DNA of 64,000 nt from Leucobacter chromiireducens subsp. solipictus (GCF_016758195.1 NZ_QYAC01000004.1:62001-126000); one strand, 5' to 3'. Shown: positions 1-8,524, numbered from the stretch's first letter. A program made the numbers and translations. The notes: generated by a model from the sequence alone, not told the origin.

Positions 1-1383
1 GATGGTGCGGGGCCGCTCGCGCTGCATGGCCTGCACGTCGTGGATCAGCGCGCGCCGCCGCCGCACGTCGAGCCCGGCGAAGGGTTCATCGAGGAGCAGC
101 AGGCCGCTGTCGCGCAGGAAGCCGCGGGCGAGCGCCCCGCGCTGCCGCATTCCACCCGACAATTCGGCGGGTCGGCGATGCGCGGCGTCCGCGAGCCCGA
201 GCGCCGCGAGCTGCGCGCGCGCCGCGTCGGAGGAGACGCCCGCGAACAGCGCGACGTTGTGCTCCAGGGTGCGCCACGGCAGGAGCCGATCCTCCTGGAA
301 TACCCACGCGGTGCGCGTGTCCGGCGCGCGCTCGACGGTGCCGTGTGCGGGCCGGGCGGTGCCCCCGAGCACGCGCAGCAGTGACGACTTTCCGATGCCC
401 GAGGCACCCAGGATGGCGGTGATACTGCCCGGCGCCGCGGAGAAGCTCAGGTGCTCGGCGAAGAGACGTTCGCCGTGCGCAAGAGACACCTCCCGGCAGG
501 CAATCGCGTCGGGCTGAGCCGGTGCCCGCGAGGGCTCGGGTCGTTCCGGCCCACCGCACCCCCGGCTGCTGGGGCGTACGCGCGCCGCGTCCGGCGTGCT
601 CCGGTGCCCGGTGCCCCGAAGCCCCGTGAGCAGCCGGATCCCACCCTCGATCACCACCCACGTGCAGACGAGCACCACGGTGATCGCGATCACTCGGTCG
701 GTCTGCATGTGCGCCTTCGCGACGACCAGCTGCTCGCCGAGCCCGCGCGAGGCCGTCAGGAATTCGCCCATCACGGTGAGTTTCCACCCGAGCCCCGCCA
801 TGGCGAGCAGCGCGGCGCGCGCGGAGCTGAGGAGAGGCGGCAGGGTCACGTGTCGGAACCGGGTGGTGCGGGGGAGCTCGAACGCGTCGGCGAGTTCGTC
901 GAAGCCGGGGTCGCGATCCCGCACCGCGTGCTGCAGCGCCGCGGCGAGGATCGGGGCGCTCGTGACCACAACGAGGAACACGGTGGGGCCCGCGCCGAGC
1001 CCGAACCAGATCATGGCGAGGCCCATCCAGGCCACGCTCGGGACGGCGTTGAGGATCGCGATGAGCGGCGCGAGCGCGGCGCGCGCGGCGTCGCTGAGAC
1101 CCGCGAGGAGCCCCAGCGCACCGCCCAGTACGGCGGCAACGAGGAGGCCGCCCGCGAATGTCGTGAGCGATTCGCCGAGCGCGGCGTAGGTGTCGGGCTC
1201 CCGGAGCAGGCCCCCGACCGCGGCCGCCGTAGCACCGAGGCCGGGCAGAACGATCGCGGGGAGTGCGCGTGCGGTGATCCACCACACGAGCCCGAGCACG
1301 AGCACGCTGGCGAACGACCAGATCCACGGCGCGGGGAACCCGGACCTCGGATTCCCCGCGCAGGGCGAGCGACGCGGGATCAC
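1..1383 (-). CDS. Fused ABC importer permease-ATPase, nitrate/sulfonate/taurine type (3' end outside window)
   Basis: One open frame of 461 visible codons joins a BPD-type transmembrane permease (about residues 20-285) to an ABC ATPase (about 310 onward). The permease half has the EAA-like loop near 195-215 and about six hydrophobic segments. The ATPase half has Walker A GASGIGKSS (326-334), a Q-loop FQEDRLLPW (from 362), signature LSGGMRQR (408-415) and Walker B LLLLDEP (428-434); the H-loop lies beyond the edge. No stop and no ATG, GTG or TTG lies in the roughly 50-residue linker, so separate translation of the ATPase looks unlikely. The GTG start overlaps the TGA of the upstream binding-protein gene as GTGA. 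SsuB/TauB and SsuC/TauC are normally separate proteins. The substrate is not readable; sulfonate, nitrate or a thiamine-precursor-like compound are all possible. Confidence 0.85.
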   Translation of the reverse strand, partial: MIPRRSPCAGNPRSGFPAPWIWSFASVLVLGLVWWITARALPAIVLPGLGATAAAVGGLLREPDTYAALGESLTTFAGGLLVAAVLGGALGLLAGLSDAARAALAPLIAILNAVPSVAWMGLAMIWFGLGAGPTVFLVVVTSAPILAAALQHAVRDRDPGFDELADAFELPRTTRFRHVTLPPLLSSARAALLAMAGLGWKLTVMGEFLTASRGLGEQLVVAKAHMQTDRVIAITVVLVCTWVVIEGGIRLLTGLRGTGHRSTPDAARVRPSSRGCGGPERPEPSRAPAQPDAIACREVSLAHGERLFAEHLSFSAAPGSITAILGASGIGKSSLLRVLGGTARPAHGTVERAPDTRTAWVFQEDRLLPWRTLEHNVALFAGVSSDAARAQLAALGLADAAHRRPAELSGGMRQRGALARGFLRDSGLLLLDEPFAGLDVRRRRALIHDVQAMQRERPRTI

Positions 1384-2390
1384 CGCTGGTAGAAGCTCGC
1401 CTCGGGCAGCGCGCCGCCGACGCTCTCCGGCCAGCGCGTGAGGAGTGTGCTGAAGTACTGTTCCACCGCCGGGCGCGCTTCGGACGCGGCCTGCGCATCC
1501 CACGCGATCCTGGGGATTGCGGCGGCCACGATGGCTCCCGGGAGGCCCAGCTCACGCTCGGCGAGCGCTCCCGCTTCCTCCGGATGCTCTGACACCCAGG
1601 TTGCCGCCTCGGCGTACGCCTCCTGGAACGCGGCGGTGGTCTCCTCGTGTTCCGCGGCGAAGCTGCCGTTGACGAAGGTGCCGGCGGTGGGGAGCGGCAG
1701 CTTCGAGTCGGTGAGATCCGCCCACTCGGCAGCGAAGTCGATCAGGTTTCGCGCTTCGGGGTCCCGGGCCTGGAGCATCGTGACCTGGGGTTCGACGGTG
1801 ACGAGCGAGGAAATCTGGCCGGAGAGGAACTGTTCGGGGCCGTTCATCGGGTCGACGTAGACGATGTCCACACTGTCCGAGAGCCCGTGTTGTTCGAGTA
1901 TGAGCTGCATGGTGTAGTCGACCGCGGAGGCGCGCATGGCGATGTGCAACTGGGTCCCCGCGAGATCCGCGACCGACTGGATCGCCGGATCGTGGGTGAC
2001 GAGGCCCATGACGGCCCAGGCACTCACGTTGAGGAGGCTGAGATCAGCCCCGCCCCGGGCGAGCGTCGCCCCGGTGGTCAGCGGGGCCGCGACAAACTCA
2101 TGTCCGCCGGTTGCGGCCGCAGTGAGCTGATCGGCGCTCTCCCAGCGATTGAACACGATGTCCGTTTCGCCGAGCGCGTCGGCCTCGATCATGCGAAGGA
2201 TCGGGAGGCTCGGGGGAGAGGCGGGACCGCTGACGCGCACCTCTGCCGGGGCCGCCACCGGGGCCTCGGCCGGGGTGGCTGAGGCGGAGTCGGCGGACAC
2301 CGTCGGGACGCTCGTGCCGCATCCGCTCAGCAGCACGGCGCCCAGGGCGGCGATACTGAGGAGGGTCGTCTGCACTGTGGAACGGGACAT
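1380..2390 (-). CDS. Lipoprotein substrate-binding protein of TauA/SsuA/NrtA type
   Basis: Predicted extracytoplasmic binding protein (336 aa) for the fused importer downstream. It begins with a lipoprotein signal peptide ending in the lipobox LSGC (Cys24 would be lipidated), followed by an A/S/P-rich tether to about residue 55. The rest resembles NMT1/THI5 and SsuA-like periplasmic binding proteins, with the typical segment around VADLAGTQLHIAMRAS and the later YVDPMNGPEQFLSGQI. The stop overlaps the next start by 4 nt, so the two are translationally coupled. Ligand unknown. Transcription diverges from the Crp/Fnr gene across 118 bp containing a 13-bp palindrome. Confidence 0.85.
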   Translation of the reverse strand: MSRSTVQTTLLSIAALGAVLLSGCGTSVPTVSADSASATPAEAPVAAPAEVRVSGPASPPSLPILRMIEADALGETDIVFNRWESADQLTAAATGGHEFVAAPLTTGATLARGGADLSLLNVSAWAVMGLVTHDPAIQSVADLAGTQLHIAMRASAVDYTMQLILEQHGLSDSVDIVYVDPMNGPEQFLSGQISSLVTVEPQVTMLQARDPEARNLIDFAAEWADLTDSKLPLPTAGTFVNGSFAAEHEETTAAFQEAYAEAATWVSEHPEEAGALAERELGLPGAIVAAAIPRIAWDAQAASEARPAVEQYFSTLLTRWPESVGGALPEASFYQR

Positions 2391-2414
2391 GGGGGCCTTT
2401 CGGGGCGATCACCT

Positions 2415-2427
2415 TACATCGGATGTA
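2415..2427. promoter_or_regulatory. 13-bp palindrome, candidate Crp/Fnr operator
   Basis: TACATC-G-GATGTA is a perfect inverted repeat about 25 bp upstream of the binding-protein start and about 80 bp upstream of the divergent Crp/Fnr gene. Two-fold symmetry and position fit an operator for that regulator. Which promoter it controls, and in what direction, cannot be read. Confidence 0.5.
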
Positions 2428-2508
2428 GGTGAGGGTGGGCTAAGTTCTGTGCAGTAGTCTGACAGCGCAGCCGACCGTCCACGGTTGCCCCAGCAACAGA
2501 AAGCATCC

Positions 2509-3252
2509 ATGCGCGCCACAACTCTTCCCATTCCACCGACGGAGGGTGCCTCGCCCCGCACTGAGCCGGGCCCGTTCCTCGCCGGCATCACCGAAGACCA
2601 CCTTCGTTGCATGCAGGCGTGCCTCGGCCTGCACGCCTGTACCTTCGAGAAGGACGAGGACATCCTCTCCTGCACCGGGGGACCCGTCACCTACGGGGTC
2701 CTTCTGAGCGGGGCCGCACTCGACGTGCGTCGCCACCCGCACGGTGACCGGACACTCGTGGACGTCATCGAACCCGGCGATCTGTTCGGCGAAGGGTGGC
2801 AGACGCCGCGTTGGGGGAGCGCGGCGTGCCCCCAGGAGCGCGCGGCGGTGGGGGCCGTGCCCGGCACCGTGCTGCTCCTCGATCCTGCGCGCCTGTCCGA
2901 CCCCGCGGTGGCGTGCCCGGCGAAGGCGGTGGTGCAGAACAATCTGCTGCGCTCGGTGCTCGAGAAACAGGAGCGGCTCCGCGCCAAGCTCGAGATCCTC
3001 CGCCACCGCTCGCTGCGCAAGCGGATCACCAACTATCTCCTCGTCGAGGCGCAGCGTCGCGGGGCGCAGCGTCGCGGGGCTGCCCGGTTCAGCATTCCCC
3101 TGACGCGGATCGAGCTCGCACAGTACCTGCACGCCGACCGGGCCGCCCTGTCCCGGGAACTGGCGCGTATGAGGACCGATGGCCTCATCGATTACCACCG
3201 CAATTCGTTTGTGATTCCGGATCCGCGGGCGGCCGCGCTGATCCTCGACTAA
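2509..3252 (+). CDS. Crp/Fnr-family transcriptional regulator
   Basis: 247-aa regulator with an N-terminal cyclic-nucleotide-binding-like beta barrel (about 30-125), a dimerisation helix (about 135-175) and a C-terminal winged helix (about 190-240) containing IELAQYLHADRAALSRELARM as recognition region. Six cysteines (34, 38, 44, 55, 107, 136) cluster in the sensor half, so a metal, Fe-S or redox input is possible. The ATG at 2509 was preferred over an upstream in-frame TTG at 2485 because AGAAAG precedes it, though the ribosome site is weak. A 15-bp direct duplication gives AQRRG twice near 181-190. It is divergent from the ABC importer and is its likely regulator (inference from position). 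Confidence 0.85.
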   Translation: MRATTLPIPPTEGASPRTEPGPFLAGITEDHLRCMQACLGLHACTFEKDEDILSCTGGPVTYGVLLSGAALDVRRHPHGDRTLVDVIEPGDLFGEGWQTPRWGSAACPQERAAVGAVPGTVLLLDPARLSDPAVACPAKAVVQNNLLRSVLEKQERLRAKLEILRHRSLRKRITNYLLVEAQRRGAQRRGAARFSIPLTRIELAQYLHADRAALSRELARMRTDGLIDYHRNSFVIPDPRAAALILD

Positions 3253-3288
3253 CGGCTGCTCCGGGTCAGGCCGGGTCGCGCCGTGGCG

Positions 3289-3621
3289 CTATGCCCCAGG
3301 GACGAAACTCAGCAGCAGCAGGCTCTCGGCATCGGCCTCGACCCGGTGCAGCGCATCCGGCACCGGATAGAGGTCCCCGGCAGTCAGGGTGTGCGTCCGG
3401 TCCGCATCGCTCTCGATGAACCGCACCTGTCCGTGCACGACGTGGAGTCGCGCTTCCCCGGGATTCCCGTGTTCCGGCAGCACCCCACCCGCGGGGAGCC
3501 AGATGGCGAGCTGCTGCAGGCGTGCACCCGCGGTAATGTGACGCCGCGCGAGCGGGGCGCCCGCCGCTTCGGCCTCGGCGCGCAGTTCCTCGTGCAGGGT
3601 GGGGAGCGAGATGAGTGTCAT
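3289..3621 (-). CDS. Small cupin-domain protein
   Basis: 110 aa, a single cupin barrel. Motif 1 lies around PEHGNPGEARLHVVHG (49-64) and motif 2 around PDALHRVEADAES (88-100), giving His51, Glu57 and His92 as possible metal ligands. Start ATG 3621 has AAAGG 6 nt upstream; an in-frame GTG four codons earlier has no better site. It is convergent with the Crp/Fnr gene, with 36 bp between them. Such proteins often bind a metal or small ligand or act in redox or sugar chemistry; the substrate cannot be told here. Confidence 0.7.
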   Translation of the reverse strand: MTLISLPTLHEELRAEAEAAGAPLARRHITAGARLQQLAIWLPAGGVLPEHGNPGEARLHVVHGQVRFIESDADRTHTLTAGDLYPVPDALHRVEADAESLLLLSFVPGA

Positions 3622-3816
3622 GGTGCCTTTCACGGGTGCCCTGTAGCGGGCTGATCTGGTCGACCCTCTCAGTGTGCCCGTTCGGTGGATCGGCCGGTGT
3701 TGCCCCAGTCACGCCTGGCGATGCCGTGCCCGCGGCGAATGTCGGCGGTCGCCCCTAGCCTGACCCCACCGACGAAACCGTTGCCGACCGCCTCACCGGA
3801 GAGGACGTACACGTGC

Positions 3817-4782
3817 ATGACCACCATGGACCATCACTCAACAGGCGAAGTCATCGTGTACCAGGAGGAAGACGGTGCTCCCGCGCTCGAAGTGCGGCTT
3901 GTGCACGACTCCGTATGGCTGAGCCAACAGCAGATTGCGGAGCTTTTCCGAACGACACGAGAAAACGTCACGATCCACCTCCGCAACGTATACGGAGAAG
4001 GGGATCTGACTGAGAGCGCAACCCGTAAAGAATCCCTACAACTTCGCACAGAGAGTACCCGATCCGTGCGTCGCCGTGTACTCATGTACAACCTCGACGC
4101 GATCATCTCCGTCGGGTACCGGGTGAAGAGCAAGGTGGCGACGCAATTCCGAATCTGAGCCACGGAGCGGCTCCGGGAGTTCTTGCTCCAGGGGTACGCG
4201 CTCAATCAGCAGCGACTCGCCGAGCTCGGGACAGTAGTCCAGAGGCTCAGCCGATGAGACGATGACCTTGTCGGAGGAGTTGCTGACGTGCTCGCCGCGT
4301 ACATCCCGGGACTCACCCTGTTGCGTGACTACGACGAGGGCCTGCTCGATGCCCAACCAACTGCAGTCCCGGGATGGGTGCTCACGCTTGACGAGGCGCG
4401 GCAGGTGATCCGGCAGCGCACCGCCGAGTTCCCAGAGGACCGCCTGCTTGGACGAGAGCAGGGCACCGCGCTTGCCTCAGTCGTTGCAACCATCTATCAG
4501 GGCTTTGACGGCCACGAACTCTATGTCTCGACGGAGGAGAAGGCCGCGAACCTGCTCTATCTGGTGGTGAAGGATCACCCACTGGTGGACGAGAATAAGC
4601 GCAGCGCTGCAGTGCTCTTCGTCACGTTCCTCGCCCGGAATGGGATCTTGAACCGCAACGATGGGACACCGCGCATCACGAGCCTCGCTCTCGCCGCGGC
4701 GACACTGATGATCGCGATGAGTGATCCGGGGGAGAAGCGCCTGAGGGTGACCCTCTTGATCCGCATGCTGGTCGACGGGTGA
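3817..4782 (+). pseudogene. RhuM-family / Fic-Doc virulence protein, broken by two in-frame stops
   Basis: A single reading frame encodes the RhuM N-terminal domain (EVRLVHDSVWLSQQQIAELF, then TTRENVTIHLRNVYGEGDL) and a C-terminal Fic/Doc-like domain with HPLVDENKR at 4576-4602, close to the HPFxDGNKR motif except for Glu in place of Gly. TGA at 4156-4158 falls where homologues have Trp in TQFRIWAT. A second TGA at 4255-4257 follows 32 codons later in the same frame. No frameshift is needed to link the parts. A GTG at 4288 could restart translation of the Fic half. Base composition is visibly lower in G+C than the neighbours, which suggests horizontal acquisition. The start follows GGAGAGG. 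Confidence 0.8.
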
Positions 4783-5056
4783 GGCGTTGAGCGAAGACGC
4801 GGTGATTCGCCGGTGCCGGTGCCGGTGTTCGTTGAGGGCGAGGACGGGGAGGGCGACGACGTCTGGGCGGATGTGCGAACAGGTCGGGGGCGCTACGAAC
4901 CCGACATTCGCCGGCTGCCATCGCGGGCAATGGATCGCTCACGGTCACGCCATTACCGCTCATGTATTGAGATGCAGGCACTGGTGCGCAGGCAGCCGCT
5001 CGGACTCCCGACCATCAATTCCACACGGAGGAGGGGCCTCAGCGAAGGAGGTCGAC
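4783..5056. other. Gene-poor stretch after the RhuM pseudogene
   Basis: No supported gene. A short CCGGTG triplication lies near 4810-4830. The last bases carry AAGGAGG, the ribosome site of the small frame at 5057. Confidence 0.4.
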
Positions 5057-5335
5057 ATGAACACTCGCAATTCGACCGCGCCGGTGATGACCGAGCACGA
5101 CCGTGAAATGGCGGAGAAACGTGACCGCAGCATCGAAGATCCCGAGGCGTGCTATGCCGCGGCGAGAAAAGCCGCAGGCGTGATGTTGCGTCCGCGCGCC
5201 GCTGCGAAAGGCACCGAGACCGCGGCCTCAGAGCGGAGTTTGCCAGCAGTGTTGTGCTGGGTCGCTCGTCGGTGCGTACTCATCACCGGGCCTGCACGGG
5301 TCTCAGCCGGTCCCAGCGAATCGTTCGCCCAATAG
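5057..5335 (+). CDS. Hypothetical small protein
   Basis: 92-aa frame with a strong AAGGAGG ribosome site 6 nt before the ATG. The first 45 residues are charged and helical-looking (TEHDREMAEKRDRSIEDPEA, then YAAARKAAG), resembling the tails of short actinobacterial accessory proteins. The last 40 look non-coding (Cys/Arg-rich, VLCWVARRCVL), so the C-terminus may be altered by a frameshift or the gene may be a remnant. No family recognised. It lies in the same accessory patch as the RhuM pseudogene. Confidence 0.35.
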   Translation: MNTRNSTAPVMTEHDREMAEKRDRSIEDPEACYAAARKAAGVMLRPRAAAKGTETAASERSLPAVLCWVARRCVLITGPARVSAGPSESFAQ

Positions 5336-5345
5336 GGTTGGCGCT
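5333..5345 (+). promoter_or_regulatory. Leaderless-type promoter: TAGGGT, 7 nt, GTG
   Basis: TAGGGT at 5333-5338 followed by 7 nt places the probable transcription start on or next to the GTG at 5346. No ribosome site is present. Confidence 0.4.
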
Positions 5346-5645
5346 GTGGCTCTCGCGTGCATCATGCTCCTCATCGCGGGTGCGTGTATTGTCCTTGCCG
5401 GAATCCGAGTCCGTGGCTTGGTACCCCGACATTGGGAAATAGTGGACGGGGAGTGGCTTGGCCCGGCCCTGCGGCACGCTCCACAAAGGTATCGGTACCG
5501 TAGTCTCGACGGGGTCGAGCGCACCGGGGAGACCCGGCTGAAGGTGTTCTGGCGGGCTCAGTACGGGGGTCGCTGCCGGGGAAGCGGCTCATACCGCGCG
5601 CAGCCGCTACGGGCGCGGCTTGACTGTGCCGCGACGGCATCGTTT
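5346..5645 (+). pseudogene. Fragment of a one-TM DUF3592-like protein
   Basis: From a GTG with leaderless promoter geometry, the frame gives one hydrophobic helix (residues 1-20, LACIMLLIAGACIVLAGI) then a soluble part with RYRYRSLDGVERTGE, reminiscent of DUF3592. After about residue 75 the frame becomes Arg/Cys/Gly-rich and runs antisense-like into the MFS gene, so a frameshift or truncation is likely. The end given is approximate. Function unknown; DUF3592 resemblance is weak. Confidence 0.3.
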
Positions 5646-5656
5646 CTGATGGGGGC

Positions 5657-6967
5657 ATGCACAGAAACACCCTCGTCTATTTCGGCTCATTCAGTCTGTC
5701 GCTCCTGGGAAACGGGATCGCCGCGGTGCTCTTTCCGCTGTTGGTCCTGGCGCGGACCGGCGACCTGCTCGCGGCGGGCATCCTGGCCTCGATCAACGCG
5801 GCGGTGGCGGCCATCGTCAGCGTTTGTGCCGGGGTGGTCGTGGATCGCCTCAATCGGCGCACGGTGTCGATCGTCAGCGATCTGCTCTCCGCGGCGTCGA
5901 TCGCCGCGCTGCCCGTCGTCGATGCGATCTGGGGCTTGAACCTGGGCTGGTTCATCGCGCTGAGTGTGATCGGCACGTTCGGTGATGCGCCCGGCATGAC
6001 GGCCCGAGAAACGATGCTGCCGCGCCTCGTGCGCTTGGCTGGCGAGAAGCCCGGGGCGCTGGATCGGCTCGTGGGCGTCCGCGAAGCCCTCGCCGCCACC
6101 CTGATCCTGATCGGCCCCGGCCTCGGCGGCCTCCTCGTGCTGCTCTGGGGCGTGAGCTCGGCGGTGCTCCTCATCACTGCGGCCACGAGCCTCGCCGCGG
6201 CCCTGCTGACGCTCGCCCTCAGCCCACGGGTCGGAGAGCTTGACCGGGCCGCGGAGAACGGTGCGCCGCTCCCCACCTCGGGTGTGCGCGGGATGTTCAC
6301 GGATCTGGTGCTCGGGTGGCGATTCCTGCTCGGCAACCCGCTCGTGCGTGGGGCGAGCCTCGTATCGGCGGTGTTCGCGGCGCTGCTGGCCGGCCTGCAG
6401 GCCACCGTCCTGCCCGCCTACTTCACGGAACACCGCCTCCCGGAACTCAGCGGTATGGCGATTGCCGGGCTCGCCCTCGGCAGCCTGGTCGGGGCCGGGC
6501 TGTATGCGGCGTCTATCGGCCGGATCACCCGACGCCGCTGGTTGGTCGTCGGCATGCTCGGGCTGGCACTGGGCTTCACCGTCCTCGGCGTCCTGGGCGC
6601 GCCCTGGCTCGTTGTGCTGGGTGCCGTCGTGATCGGGGCCACCAGCGCCCCCATGTCCGCGGCGCTGGGCGTGGCGACACTCGAGGCGACGCCGGATCGC
6701 ATGCGCGGGCGCGTGCTCGGCACCCAGCACGCGCTGATGCTCGCGGCCCCGGCACTCACCTCCGCGCCGCTCGCGGCTCTGGCCGTGAGCTGGGGGCTCC
6801 CGGCGGCGGGACTCGCCGTCGCGGCGGTCATGGCGGTGACCGCGGTGATCGCGCTCGTCGCGCCCGCGTTCCGCACATTGGACAGAATAGAGCGAGAAGC
6901 CCAGTGCGCGGTGGAGGAGGAGCGATGGCATGGAGCACGCGGCAACTCGCCGACCTCACGGGGGTGA
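5657..6967 (+). CDS. MFS transporter
   Basis: 436 aa, 10-12 hydrophobic helices, of the MFS_3/enterobactin-exporter-like class. The N-terminus (RNTLVYFGSFSLSLLGNGIA) is typical. The loop between helices 2 and 3 reads GVVVDRLNRRTV, the conserved A-like motif. It probably exports a drug or secondary metabolite (family inference; substrate unknown). The 3' end overlaps the following merR-type gene by 43 nt in another frame, so the MFS C-terminus after about residue 420 is shaped by the overlap and the pair is co-transcribed. Confidence 0.85.
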   Translation: MHRNTLVYFGSFSLSLLGNGIAAVLFPLLVLARTGDLLAAGILASINAAVAAIVSVCAGVVVDRLNRRTVSIVSDLLSAASIAALPVVDAIWGLNLGWFIALSVIGTFGDAPGMTARETMLPRLVRLAGEKPGALDRLVGVREALAATLILIGPGLGGLLVLLWGVSSAVLLITAATSLAAALLTLALSPRVGELDRAAENGAPLPTSGVRGMFTDLVLGWRFLLGNPLVRGASLVSAVFAALLAGLQATVLPAYFTEHRLPELSGMAIAGLALGSLVGAGLYAASIGRITRRRWLVVGMLGLALGFTVLGVLGAPWLVVLGAVVIGATSAPMSAALGVATLEATPDRMRGRVLGTQHALMLAAPALTSAPLAALAVSWGLPAAGLAVAAVMAVTAVIALVAPAFRTLDRIEREAQCAVEEERWHGARGNSPTSRG

Positions 6968-7659
6968 CCCTGCGAACCATCCGCCACTGGCACGACGTGG
7001 GGCTGTTGCCCGAGCCGGAACGACTCAGCAACGGCTACAAGCAATACACCGCCCAGCATCTCGTGCTCGCGCTCCGCATCGCCCGACTCGCGAGCCTCGG
7101 GTTCCGCTTGGATCAGGTGGCCCCCATGCTGGCGTCGGCCGAGCAGAGCGCACCGCTGCTGCGCGACGTGCGGGCCGAGCTCGACGAGCGGATTGCCGCG
7201 CTCACCCGGCTGCGGGCCGATCTGGACGGACTGATCGAGGCCGGGGCCGCGCCGGATCTCTCCCCGGAGGCCGTGCTGGCACTTGACGCGCTCGGCGCGG
7301 ATCCTGGTGCCCGAAATGTCGCGATCCTCCTCGCTCGCATGTTGCCCAAGGGGGACATGCCGGGCTTCGCGCGGACCATGCAGAACGCGCCTCGTGAGCT
7401 CACCGCGGTGAATGAGGAACTGCTCGCACTCCCGCCGCATGCCTCGGAGGCAACCGTCGGGGAGCTCGCAGACCGCGGAGCCGCAGCGATTGCCGCGTTT
7501 CTCGCCGATCAGGGGACCGCACTGCCACAGCTCTCGGCGGGCCTGGACGGTGGCGCGGGCCCGGGCCTTGACGCCATGGCGGCACTCCTGCGGGAGCACC
7601 TGAACCCGGCGCAGCTCCGGGTCATGACGCAGATCATGCGGCAGTTCACGGACGAATAG
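6925..7659 (+). CDS. MerR-family transcriptional regulator
   Basis: 244 aa. Residues 3-70 are a MerR winged helix (TRQLADLTGVTLRTIRHWHD, then VGLLPEPERLSNGYKQYT) followed by a coiled-coil dimerisation helix. The C-terminal domain of about 130 residues has no cysteines, so an organic effector rather than a metal is more likely. GGAGGAGG lies just before ATG 6925, inside the upstream MFS gene. The coupled arrangement suggests that it senses the substrate of the transporter and controls the pair. Confidence 0.85.
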   Translation: MAWSTRQLADLTGVTLRTIRHWHDVGLLPEPERLSNGYKQYTAQHLVLALRIARLASLGFRLDQVAPMLASAEQSAPLLRDVRAELDERIAALTRLRADLDGLIEAGAAPDLSPEAVLALDALGADPGARNVAILLARMLPKGDMPGFARTMQNAPRELTAVNEELLALPPHASEATVGELADRGAAAIAAFLADQGTALPQLSAGLDGGAGPGLDAMAALLREHLNPAQLRVMTQIMRQFTDE

Positions 7660-7724
7660 CGGCTCGAACAGCGCTCTCGGAGGAGCCCGAGTCGGCACCG
7701 AGCGCTCCGCCTCGCACCAAAATG

Positions 7725-7759
7725 TTGCATTTCTGCATCACCCGCGCTAGCTTTGGTGC
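7725..7759 (+). promoter_or_regulatory. Promoter of the HTH gene with internal CTGCATCA element
   Basis: A -35 TTGCAT (7725-7730), 17-nt spacer and -10 TAGCTT (7748-7753) end 6 nt before ATG 7760, so the mRNA is probably leaderless. CTGCATCA at 7733-7740 sits between the two hexamers, a good place for a repressor site; the same octamer recurs three times just after the gene. Confidence 0.55.
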
Positions 7760-8509
7760 ATGGATAGCGGGCTTTCGGAAGTGTTTCTCCGTGCCGGGCG
7801 CACCCGTTCGGAGATCGCTCGGCGCGCCGGCGTGAATCGCTCCACGATGTACCGGGCAAGCGAGGGCACGGTCGACGTGCGCCTCGACACGCTGACGGAA
7901 CTCGCGCTCGCGAGTGGCGTTGAACCGATCATCACCTATCGGCCCCTGTCGGATCCGGCCGCCGCCGACGCGGGACGCGTCCTCATGGAGGGCGCAGCCG
8001 AGCTGGGGGAGATGCCCGCGGCCACCGCGGAGTGGGTGGCACGCATTGAGCGCTTTGCTCAGCCCGCGACGCTCGGCAGCATCGCGGCCGAGGCGGGGCT
8101 CGCGGCATCGCTCCTGCACCGCGCCGACGCCCTGGGGGTGTCCGGCACCTTCACCGCCGCCGTGCTCGACGCCTGCGGCGCGGTGGCGGGAGGGGAGTGG
8201 GCGCTCTCGGGTGCCGCGGCGCTCGCGGCACTGGGCGCCGACGCGGCCGAGCTGAGTGCTGCCGTGCAGATTCTCTGGACGCCGGATCCCGGCCGCGCGC
8301 TCCAGCACCTCGTCGGGCTGGGCGGGACCGTGGCGAACCCTGCCGCGGCCTCCGTGATCCTGTGCGCGCCGGGCGAGCTGACGCTGCAGGGCAGCGCCTC
8401 GCGCAACGGGGTCCGCGTGGTGGCACCCGCGCAAGCGATCATCGACAACCTGGGCCTGGTCGATCCCCAGCGCTCCGCGGCGGCGCGGCTCGTCGCGAGC
8501 TGGGGGTAG
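7760..8509 (+). CDS. HTH-domain protein with AbiEi-like C-terminal region
   Basis: 249 aa. The N-terminus (residues 12-45, RSEIARRAGVNRSTMYRASEG) is a lambda-repressor/XRE-type helix-turn-helix. The C-terminal two thirds is Ala-rich. It ends in GVRVVAPAQAIIDNLGLVDP, which resembles the region following the winged helix of AbiEi-type antitoxin proteins (weak similarity by eye). No AbiEii nucleotidyltransferase partner is next to it, so if it belongs to that family it is an orphan. It is probably autoregulated through CTGCATCA sites. Confidence 0.65.
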   Translation: MDSGLSEVFLRAGRTRSEIARRAGVNRSTMYRASEGTVDVRLDTLTELALASGVEPIITYRPLSDPAAADAGRVLMEGAAELGEMPAATAEWVARIERFAQPATLGSIAAEAGLAASLLHRADALGVSGTFTAAVLDACGAVAGGEWALSGAAALAALGADAAELSAAVQILWTPDPGRALQHLVGLGGTVANPAAASVILCAPGELTLQGSASRNGVRVVAPAQAIIDNLGLVDPQRSAAARLVASWG

Positions 8510-8524
8510 CGCTGCGGCGCTGCG

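Noticed and set aside
86-1555. Long minus-strand frame of 489 codons across the ABC importer
   Set aside because: Arg/Pro-rich shadow one base off the true frame, which carries all ABC motifs.
4156-4257. Selenocysteine or TGA-to-Trp recoding in the RhuM gene
   Set aside because: All other genes in the window use TGA as a stop and no SECIS-like structure was seen; decay is simpler.
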